Assembly: GCA_002239085.1 (NCBI GenBank)
Contig: MPNP01000022.1
Location: 1 to 32,597 of the forward strand
DNA from: Rhodobacteraceae bacterium bin131
GTDB taxonomy: Bacteria; Pseudomonadota; Alphaproteobacteria; Rhodobacterales; Rhodobacteraceae
Direction: 5' to 3'
Length of the DNA stretch: 32,597 nucleotides
Program-made: the position numbers and the translations under genes
Shown here: piece after piece, positions 25,888 to 32,597 of the stretch
Numbering within the stretch: position 1 is the stretch's first letter
Layout of the letters: every line of letters starts with the position of its first letter
The notes under the pieces: generated by a model
What the model saw: only the letters and a program-made list of their open reading frames with translations
Told to the model about the DNA's origin: nothing
Database searches by the model: none

Positions 25888-27708
25888 TCAATTATTTTTT
25901 TCTTCTGATTTCTGCGCCAATAAATACCATTCTTCCTCCAAGGATTGAATTTCCTCTTCTTCAGAAGCAAGTTTTTGGGTAAGTAATTCAAACTCTTTTG
26001 GACGTCGTTCATACAATTCAAGATCTAATAATTGTTGATTAAGCGACTCAATCTCGTTTACTTTCCTTTCAATTAAATTGGGTAAGGCTTCCAACCTATG
26101 AAGCTCAGTAAAGGACAACTTTATGTTCTTGTCTTGGTCATTAATATTGACCTCTAAAGGGGTTCCTTTTTGTGATGATTTAACGTGCGAATAAGCACTG
26201 GTTTTAGTTTTTTGTTTTTGATAATCAGTCCATCCACCAGCATAAACTTTCCAATGCCCTTCACTTTCCCAATTTATTGTTGTACCAGCCACCTTATCGA
26301 TAAAATCTCTGTCATGTGATACAAACAGCACAGTACCCTGATAATCTGCAAGAATATCTTGAAGCATATCAAGAGTTTCGACATCCAAATCATTTGTGGG
26401 TTCGTCTAAGGCAAGAAAATTACTTTCCTTAAGAAGAATTTTAGCCAAAAGGAGACGCCCGAATTCTCCTCCTGATAGAGATTGTAATGGAACCTTTGCC
26501 TGCCAGTAAGGAAATTGAAACTTCTTAATATAAGAAATCACATGTTGACTTCGCCCTTGAAAAATCACATGGTCAGGATTGTCTCTCGCATTGGCTCCCT
26601 TACCCACTAGAAACTGCTGTAAAGATATTTTAGGATTGGCTTTCTCGCGATCTTGCCACATAGCTGCAAAGTTTAGATTAAACCCAAGTCTGACTTTTCC
26701 TTTATCCACTGGAATGGTTTGAGTAAGACATTTTAAAAGTGTTGTCTTCCCTGCCCCATTTGGTCCTATGATAGCGATGCGATCTCCTTTCATGACCCGT
26801 AGAGAAAAATCGGAACAAATGATCTTTTCACCAAGTTTTTTATTGATTTCTGAGACTTCCAAAATCAATTGGCTATCTACTTTTGGCTGGGTGGTTGTGA
26901 CCGCGAAGCTTGTTTCTCTTTTGATCATTTGTGCCCTTTTTTCTTTAAGGGTTTGCAAAGCTCTGACTCTCCCCTGATTTCGTTTTCTTCGCCCACTTAT
27001 ACCTTCAATTGACCACATCGTTTCTGATTTAATCTTTCGGTCTAACTTATGTCTCTGCGCATTTTCCTGAATTATGAATTCTTCTTGCCAATCCTCAAAC
27101 TGGGCAAAGCCAAACGGGCAAATCCGGAGTTTCCCGCGATCCAACCAAAAAGTTTTTGTCGAAATGTTTGCTAACAATTTTCGGTCATGGCTAATGATCA
27201 AAAATGCTTTTTTGGATTTGTTAATTTCTGTCTCAAGCCAAAGAATTGATTGAATATCAAGGTGATTGGTCGGTTCATCCATAAGGTATAAGTCTTTTGT
27301 CTTGGCAAAAAGTCGAGCCAATGAGGCTTTTCTAAGTTCACCTCCAGATGCTTTACTTGTTTCAATTGATGGGTTTAAATCCAAATGATGAGCCGCAATT
27401 TGGTAAAGGTATGCCTCATCTTCCTCAAGGTCTTTTATGCCATAATCATAAAGGGTTTTATACCCTTTGACCTCAACATTTTGTGGAAGCAAGCCTAACG
27501 TGATTCCTTTTTGTATTTGAATCTGCCCATTATCTAATTCAAAATCATTGTTCAGAGTCTTGAGAAGAGTCGATTTTCCACTTCCATTTCTTCCGACAAG
27601 TGCAATCTTCTCACCCTCATGCAAATTAAAACTTACATTGGTTAACAATGAATTTCCGCCGATATTAATGGCTAAGTTTTCGGCTTTGACGAGTAGGTTA
27701 CTAGACAT
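25888..27708 (-). CDS. uup: ABC-F family ATPase, Uup-like
   Basis: 606 residues with two ABC ATPase domains and no membrane segments. Domain 1 has Walker A GRNGSGKST (39-47), signature SGGELRKASL (121-130) and Walker B LYLMDEPTNHLD. Domain 2 has Walker A GPNGAGKTT (315-323), SGGEFGRLLLA and FLALDEPTNDLD. The linker SGRRKRNQGRVRALQTLKEKR matches the arm/linker of Uup. The C-terminus is a charged coiled coil (about 530-600), also as in Uup. ABC-F proteins act on the ribosome; Uup is linked to replication-fork and ribosome-assembly phenotypes. It is divergent from the sugar operon, 121 bp away. Confidence 0.88.
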   Translation of the reverse strand: MSSNLLVKAENLAINIGGNSLLTNVSFNLHEGEKIALVGRNGSGKSTLLKTLNNDFELDNGQIQIQKGITLGLLPQNVEVKGYKTLYDYGIKDLEEDEAYLYQIAAHHLDLNPSIETSKASGGELRKASLARLFAKTKDLYLMDEPTNHLDIQSILWLETEINKSKKAFLIISHDRKLLANISTKTFWLDRGKLRICPFGFAQFEDWQEEFIIQENAQRHKLDRKIKSETMWSIEGISGRRKRNQGRVRALQTLKEKRAQMIKRETSFAVTTTQPKVDSQLILEVSEINKKLGEKIICSDFSLRVMKGDRIAIIGPNGAGKTTLLKCLTQTIPVDKGKVRLGFNLNFAAMWQDREKANPKISLQQFLVGKGANARDNPDHVIFQGRSQHVISYIKKFQFPYWQAKVPLQSLSGGEFGRLLLAKILLKESNFLALDEPTNDLDVETLDMLQDILADYQGTVLFVSHDRDFIDKVAGTTINWESEGHWKVYAGGWTDYQKQKTKTSAYSHVKSSQKGTPLEVNINDQDKNIKLSFTELHRLEALPNLIERKVNEIESLNQQLLDLELYERRPKEFELLTQKLASEEEEIQSLEEEWYLLAQKSEEKNN

Positions 27709-27829
27709 GGTAAATTAGGTAATGGTAATACTTTTTCTTGAAGATGTTTTTATCTATCCACTTTTTTTGCTACAAAGTTCCTTTAGGAAGTAGTTTTAAT
27801 TTTCGATTTTTTCAAAGATAGTTGTATTG

Positions 27830-28711
27830 ATGACAAGAGTTTTTGCATTCGGGCACTCCGTGGTTGATTTTGTTTATCGCCTTGACAAGTTACCCGACCA
27901 AGGTAAAAAATATTACACACATGACGCCTATATCATTGGGGGTGGCTGTGCTGCGAATGCAGCAGTTGCAATCAGAAAGCTTAATGGCGATGTAGTTTTT
28001 GGAACTCGCGTTGGGTCAGATGTCATTGGCGACCTCATAGTTAATGATTTAAAATCATACGGTTTGGAGCTTTCTTTAATCAACCGCCAAGAAGGCTCGA
28101 AGTCATCATTTTCATCAGTTGCAATTGATTCTGACGGCGAAAGGCAAATTATCAATTTTCGTGGCGAGGGATTGGTTAAAGATACGGAATGGATTGAGAA
28201 TGCCCCTACTGCCGACGCCTATTTGACTGATACTTCATGGCCAAAAGGGGCAAAAAAAGTTCTTGAATTAGCTCGCCAAAGGGACATTGCTGGAATAGCC
28301 GATGTTGAGCACTTGACAAGTGTTGAAAATTTACAAGCAGCAAGCCATGTGGCCTTTTCACGCCAAGGTTTAGAAAAAATCAGTCAAACGCCAGATCCCA
28401 TTGAAGGATTAAAGCGAGTTAAAGTTAAACTCAATTCGTGGACATGTGTAACAGACGGGCAAAACGGGGTCTATTTCTGGGACGGAGAGCGGATTGAAAA
28501 CATACCAAGTTACCAGGTTAAGGCAAGAGAAACTCTTGGAGCCGGCGATGTTTGGCATGGAGCCTTTGCTTTGCGAATAGCCGAAGGCTCATCCGAAGCC
28601 GATGCTATTCAATTTGCAAATGCAGCTGCAGCTCTGAAATGCCAGTTGGCAGGGGGACGGTCAAGTTTCCCTATTCGCCAACAAGTTGATAAACTATTAG
28701 AACATCTATAA
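27830..28711 (+). CDS. PfkB/ribokinase-family carbohydrate kinase
   Basis: About 293 residues. The N-terminal GHSVVDFVYRLDKLPDQG and GGGCAANAAVAIRKLNG form the sugar-binding start of the family. The C-terminal ATP-site motif is TLGAGDVWHGAF with catalytic Asp near residue 241, followed by FANAAAALKCQLAGGRSSFP. The GAGDVxHGAF form is seen in the ketohexokinase and sulfofructose-kinase-like branch, but the substrate cannot be assigned. An ATG at 27830 is preferred to the TTG just before it. It is first in a three-gene set with the isomerase-like (49 bp later) and oxidoreductase genes. Confidence 0.85.
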   Translation: MTRVFAFGHSVVDFVYRLDKLPDQGKKYYTHDAYIIGGGCAANAAVAIRKLNGDVVFGTRVGSDVIGDLIVNDLKSYGLELSLINRQEGSKSSFSSVAIDSDGERQIINFRGEGLVKDTEWIENAPTADAYLTDTSWPKGAKKVLELARQRDIAGIADVEHLTSVENLQAASHVAFSRQGLEKISQTPDPIEGLKRVKVKLNSWTCVTDGQNGVYFWDGERIENIPSYQVKARETLGAGDVWHGAFALRIAEGSSEADAIQFANAAAALKCQLAGGRSSFPIRQQVDKLLEHL

Positions 28712-28760
28712 TAATCTATATTCCGCAACTCAGAGAATATAACGGCGATTGTGAGCGATA

Positions 28761-30134
28761 ATGAGAATTGCAGTTTTCCCAATTGGACGTTCAACATTTG
28801 ATCTTGAATATGCCTCTGAAGCTTATCAAAAACTTCGTTCAATCTTACATTCGCTTGGGATTGAATCTGAGTTTCCAAACGAAATTTTATCAGATGAGTT
28901 GGCGACTCAGCAATTTATACACCGACTCAAAAACCAAGATTTTAGTAGGATATTAGTTTTCCAAGCGACATTTACGGATTCTTTGGCGGTTTGTTCAATT
29001 GCTGAACACTTCAACGAGCCTCTTTCCATAATCGCCGTCCAAGAACCTCGCCTTAGGAACCGTTTACGATTAAATTCATTTTGTGGACTGAACCTTGCTA
29101 GCCATGCTTTAGGTCTTCGTTCCCACCCATTCAACTGGCTTTATGAAAAACCAGAAAATTTTTCGAAAGAAGCCATTTTAAATCTTCTTACTACTCAACC
29201 CACTGAGCCTCAGTTGTATGGGGACTCACCGAAGAAAAAGCACAATCGAGTACAAGCAAACAACCTCGTTAAACTAAACATCGGGGTAATTGGTGAACAC
29301 CCTCCGGGCTTTGATACCTGCAAATTTGAATCCAGCGATTTGAAAAAAATCTTCAATACGACCGTTCAAAAAATTAGCCTCAATGAACTTTTTGAAAAAG
29401 CAAAACAAGTTAACTCAACCGACCTCATTCCTTTAATTGCTCAAATCAAGGAAATGAAAGGAGCCAAGGATGTTAACCAAGCTGAATTGATTAAGTCGCT
29501 TAAACTCAAGATCGCTCTTGATCAATTGGCTGATGGAAAAGACCTATCGGGTTTTGCGATACGATGTTGGCCTGAAACCTTTACTCAATATGGTGGGGCG
29601 GTCTGCGGGCCAGTTTCTTTAATGGGTGACGAGCACATGCCTTGCGCTTGCGAGGCCGATGTTTTTGGTGCTTTGTCACAACTTTGGATTAAGCACCTTG
29701 TGAATGAAGTATCTTTCTTGGTTGATGTTGTTGATATGGATGTTCACACAAATTCAGGCGTCGTGTGGCATTGTGGACAGGCACCACTTTCTATGTGTAA
29801 TCCGCAATATTCACCAGAAATTACTATCCATACCAACCGACAAAAACCTCTCCTATTTCAATTTCCACTCAAAGCCGGAGTCATTACTCTATTTCGAGTT
29901 TCTCAGTCCCTTGGACAATACCGTATAGTCGTGATAAAGGCTGAAGTTATTGATGCTCCAATTCCATTCACCGGAACTTCTGGAACAATCAAATTCAAAC
30001 AACCAGTCGCCGAAGTTCTCAAGGAATTTCTACACCAACGAATCGAGCACCACCTCGTTTTGGTTTACGGTGACCACAGACAAAAAATTATTGAATTTGC
30101 TTCGACTCACAATCTACCAGTCATTGAGATCTAG
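28761..30134 (+). CDS. L-fucose/L-arabinose isomerase-family protein
   Basis: 457 residues, shorter than classical FucI (about 590) but typical of the fucose-isomerase-like group. The N-terminal half is Rossmann-like (VFQATFTDSLAV, then SLIIAVQEPR-type strands and GLNLASHALG). The C-terminal half carries the metal-site segments MPCACEADVFGAL (Cys297, Glu298, Asp300), VDVVDMDVHTN and GVVWHCGQAPLSM with His337. Such enzymes convert an aldose to a ketose using a divalent metal. Natural substrates of this subgroup vary, and family relatives have been tied to unusual hexoses, including sulfoquinovose in some Firmicutes; that parallel is from memory. The stop codon abuts the next ATG. Confidence 0.8.
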   Translation: MRIAVFPIGRSTFDLEYASEAYQKLRSILHSLGIESEFPNEILSDELATQQFIHRLKNQDFSRILVFQATFTDSLAVCSIAEHFNEPLSIIAVQEPRLRNRLRLNSFCGLNLASHALGLRSHPFNWLYEKPENFSKEAILNLLTTQPTEPQLYGDSPKKKHNRVQANNLVKLNIGVIGEHPPGFDTCKFESSDLKKIFNTTVQKISLNELFEKAKQVNSTDLIPLIAQIKEMKGAKDVNQAELIKSLKLKIALDQLADGKDLSGFAIRCWPETFTQYGGAVCGPVSLMGDEHMPCACEADVFGALSQLWIKHLVNEVSFLVDVVDMDVHTNSGVVWHCGQAPLSMCNPQYSPEITIHTNRQKPLLFQFPLKAGVITLFRVSQSLGQYRIVVIKAEVIDAPIPFTGTSGTIKFKQPVAEVLKEFLHQRIEHHLVLVYGDHRQKIIEFASTHNLPVIEI

Positions 30135-31229
30135 ATGGTTGTAAAATTAGGAGTTATTGGATGTGGCATGATTGCCCAGGAACATCTTCGTAATCTCAAT
30201 CTCATTGATAACGCCAAACCAATTGCCCTCGCCGACCCGTTTGAAGAAATGCTCCATTTATCTGGAGAAATACCTCCTGAAAAACCACTCAAATTCTCAA
30301 ACTATCGAGATCTGTTATCAACTGTCGATTGTGATGCTTACATAATTGCGACTCCGAATTATACCCATCATCAAATTATCACAGATGTTCTCTTATCCCA
30401 TAAGCCTATTTTAATTGAGAAACCTCTATGCATTAACGTTGCTCAATGTCGAGACATTCTTATCCATGCCCAAAAAAGTCGGAGTTCAGTTTGGGTCGCA
30501 ATGGAATACAGATTTATGCCGCCGGTGGGTCGCTTATACGAGCTTAGCCGTAGAGAACAGTTTGGTAAACCACTGATGATTTCATTTCGAGAACACCGCT
30601 TTCCCTTTTTGAAGAAAGTCAATAATTGGAATCGTTTTAGCGAATTTTCTGGCGGGACACTCGTTGAAAAATGCTGTCATTTTTGGGACTTAATGAGACT
30701 CATAATCAAAAGTAATCCAATACAGATTTATGCTTCTGGCGGTATGGATGTGAATCATCATGATGAGGTTTATGATGGTCAAAAGCCAGACATGATTGAT
30801 AATGCCTTTGCGATTGTCGAATTTGCAAATGGTACGCGGGGTATGCTTGATTTATGTATGTTTTCGGATAGCGTTCCATGGCAGGAGGAAATTTATGTCA
30901 CAAGTTCGCAAGGACGAATTGATGCCTTTATTCCAGCTTCATGGGAGTTTAAAACCAATCCCGATGATCAAGAATCCTTAGTTCAATATTCAGACCGTGA
31001 GTCGCGGGAGATTTTTCGGGAGCATTTTAATCTAGACAAAAAAATCCTACGTGCTGGATCCCATTTTGGGGCAATTTACTACCAATTAAATGCGTTTATC
31101 TCCATGGTCGCTGAGAAAAAAGATACTCCAGCAGTTTCTTTGGAAGATGGCTATTGGGCCGTTGCGGTTGGAGAGGCAGCAGAAAAATCAATCGTTACCG
31201 GGTCTGCTCAAGCCATTGAACAATTTTAG
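30135..31229 (+). CDS. Gfo/Idh/MocA-family NAD(P)-dependent oxidoreductase
   Basis: 364 residues. The Rossmann start KLGVIGCGMIAQEH binds NAD(P), and EKP (95-97) is the family motif that contacts the nicotinamide ring. The substrate-side motif GGTLVEKCCHFWDLMR supplies His182 and Asp185, in the form found in inositol-dehydrogenase-like members. The C-terminal domain is the usual beta-sheet. It probably oxidises a sugar, cyclitol or sugar acid. It begins directly after the stop of the isomerase-like gene, so the two are surely co-transcribed and probably translationally coupled. No transporter or regulator for the pathway is in the window. Confidence 0.88.
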   Translation: MVVKLGVIGCGMIAQEHLRNLNLIDNAKPIALADPFEEMLHLSGEIPPEKPLKFSNYRDLLSTVDCDAYIIATPNYTHHQIITDVLLSHKPILIEKPLCINVAQCRDILIHAQKSRSSVWVAMEYRFMPPVGRLYELSRREQFGKPLMISFREHRFPFLKKVNNWNRFSEFSGGTLVEKCCHFWDLMRLIIKSNPIQIYASGGMDVNHHDEVYDGQKPDMIDNAFAIVEFANGTRGMLDLCMFSDSVPWQEEIYVTSSQGRIDAFIPASWEFKTNPDDQESLVQYSDRESREIFREHFNLDKKILRAGSHFGAIYYQLNAFISMVAEKKDTPAVSLEDGYWAVAVGEAAEKSIVTGSAQAIEQF

Positions 31230-31483
31230 TTGACTTACCTTTAAGGTAAAAATTGAAATTACGCCCTCATTCTTTCTTACTTTGGTTGGGAAGTTTGATT
31301 GGTATTTTCTCAATCTATTTGTTGTGTTTTTTCATTATGTTCCAGTTTTTTCTCAAGAAGCATCTCTTTGATTTTTTCATTCGTAATCGCTTCAAGAAAA
31401 TAATTGCCTTGTGATGCTGCTAGTTACTGTTTGATAGTCTCATAATAATCCCTCAAGCAATTCAAATCACTCACTCAAACTCT
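31230..31483. other. Convergent gap between the oxidoreductase and the methyltransferase
   Basis: 254 bp, AT-rich, with no recognisable gene or terminator. It marks the border between the sugar operon and the mobile-looking right edge. Confidence 0.4.
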
Positions 31484-32227
31484 TTAGTGTTCAGAGGGTT
31501 CATTCCTTTCTTGAATCCGTTTCCAAACATTTTTCAACCTCTCATTGCAAATTTGAAAATAATTTTCATCAAGGTCAAAACCAATACAGTTTCTATTCAG
31601 GTTTTGAGAAGACACCAAAGTGCTCCCACTTCCCATAAAGGGGTCCAAAACTGTATCACATTCATTAGAATATATTTGTAGAAGTCGTTTCATTAAAAAC
31701 AAAGGTTTTTGTGTTGGGTGTTTTACCCTTTCCTTACTCCAAGGGACTAATGGGGGGACATCTGACCAGACATTACTTAAAGCCCTAAACTCATTACCAT
31801 TTTTTAATCCCATTCCCTTGGTTTTCTTTTTAATTGTCGAACTGATTTTATTAAAGGTATATTCTTTGGGATTGACTACATACCAGAGTATATCTTCTCG
31901 AGTAGAAACAAGATTAGTTTTAGCACCACGACCCTTTACTCGGTCATAAATAATCCAGTTTTTTAAATGAAAATGTTTATTTAGTTCAGTCATTGTTTCA
32001 GCCACATGAGACCAACCTTGGAATATGACCATGCTTCCATTTGATTTTAAAACTCTTTTAAATTCTATTGATAAGTTATTCCAATCGAGACATGCGGGTT
32101 TATCCCATTTGTTGTTTTCAAAATTGATTTCATAAGGTGGGTCGGTAAGGATTAAATCAATTGATTTGTCTTCAATATCTTTAATCAAGATATTGGCATC
32201 TCCTAATATTGGCGTAATTACATTCAT
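31484..32227 (-). CDS. DNA methyltransferase (DPPY type, probable N6-adenine, beta-class order)
   Basis: 247 residues. Catalytic motif IV LTDPPYEINF (DPPY at 29-32) is in the N-terminal part, and the AdoMet motif DPFMGSGSTL (195-204) in the C-terminal part, the beta-class order. The segment KHPTQKPLFLMKRL before motif I is typical of this D12/N4-N6 family. Between them (about 100-170) lies a short Lys-rich recognition region (TIKKKTKGMGLKNGNEF). DPPY usually means adenine-N6 methylation, but N4-cytosine is possible. No restriction enzyme gene is next to it within the window, so it appears solitary, like phage or orphan methylases. The site it recognises cannot be deduced. Confidence 0.85.
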   Translation of the reverse strand: MNVITPILGDANILIKDIEDKSIDLILTDPPYEINFENNKWDKPACLDWNNLSIEFKRVLKSNGSMVIFQGWSHVAETMTELNKHFHLKNWIIYDRVKGRGAKTNLVSTREDILWYVVNPKEYTFNKISSTIKKKTKGMGLKNGNEFRALSNVWSDVPPLVPWSKERVKHPTQKPLFLMKRLLQIYSNECDTVLDPFMGSGSTLVSSQNLNRNCIGFDLDENYFQICNERLKNVWKRIQERNEPSEH

Positions 32228-32360
32228 AATTTCTCCAATTGTAACTATTCGTTATAGGTCAATCAATTGTTGTTCATACCAAGAACCCAATCAGCCATCT
32301 GTACAAAGGTATCTGTTGTTCATTAATTTACAGTTTTGTGGTTTTTGACCCTGCTTAGTC

Positions 32361-32597
32361 CTAGTTTTCATCGGAATAGAATTCAGTTCCTTTCTCGATG
32401 TTTTCCTTAATCAGTCCTTGTAAATATTCTTTCTTAGTGTCGGCAGCCGCTTTGGTGTATAGCGACAATCTTATTGCCACCTCTTTCCTTCCCACAAACT
32501 ACAGAGGTTTTTCCTACTGCTCCCATACCGGCATTAAATTTTTAGGACTGGTGTTTTTTACTTTCCTTCCCACCAATATAAACTTCATCAACTTAAA
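32361..32597 (-). pseudogene. IS1595-family (ISXO2-like) transposase remnant, runs off right edge
   Basis: Minus-strand pieces in two or three frames encode VDEVYIGGKESKKHQS, then KFNAGMGAVGKTSVV and GKERGGNKIVAIH, then TKAAADTKKEYLQGLIKENI ending EFYSDEN before a TAG at 32361. This is the catalytic core order of IS1595-type transposases (DExYIGGKE, then GKERGG, then YSDE). Stops and frameshifts between the pieces show the gene is dead. The N-terminal part lies beyond the window, and the C-terminal part after YSDEN was not recognisable. Confidence 0.8.

Overview
The window looks like a low-GC alphaproteobacterial chromosome segment. Four things point there: an NDUFA12-type complex I accessory subunit, the MCE/MlaD-like protein followed by a DUF2155 protein, the accB-accC-aat run, and tig-clpP-clpX. 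The RNase E S1 domain also carries the long acidic insertion usual in that class. The species cannot be named from the sequence. Several genes appear to start at TTG or GTG.

Left end (1-3450): an incomplete minus-strand gene for a repetitive, secreted, probably surface-exposed protein runs off the left edge. Its N-terminal coding region contains a run of exactly 12 C (coding strand), and the frame is open only at that length (modulo 3). This is the layout of a slipped-strand phase-variation switch. Upstream lie two decayed transposase genes of different families and about 490 bp without genes.

Core block (3450-14290): mrcA (PBP1A) and rne (RNase E) are divergent. After rne come a DsbA/ScsC-like periplasmic thiol oxidoreductase, accB, accC (fatty acid synthesis) and aat (N-end rule). 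Convergent to these is a minus-strand set: NDUFA12-like, MlaD-like and DUF2155.

Proteostasis block (14290-19970, minus strand): nnr (NAD(P)HX repair), tRNA-Leu(UAG), tig, clpP, clpX. As given, clpP is broken by 301 bp of very GC-rich, foreign-looking DNA between two perfect 49-bp direct repeats. Removing one repeat plus the insert restores a complete 200-residue ClpP with its catalytic triad. This is either a recent insertion or, more likely, an assembly or amplification chimera.

Right half (19970-32597): glnB-glnA (nitrogen signalling and assimilation) with a strong terminator, a MATE exporter, parE, and an Uup-type ABC-F ATPase. A compact three-gene sugar operon follows: PfkB kinase, L-fucose-isomerase-like protein and Gfo/Idh/MocA oxidoreductase. 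Then come a solitary DNA methyltransferase and an IS1595-type transposase remnant at the right edge. The best candidates for something new are the C-tract-switched repeat protein and the sugar trio, whose substrate is not evident.
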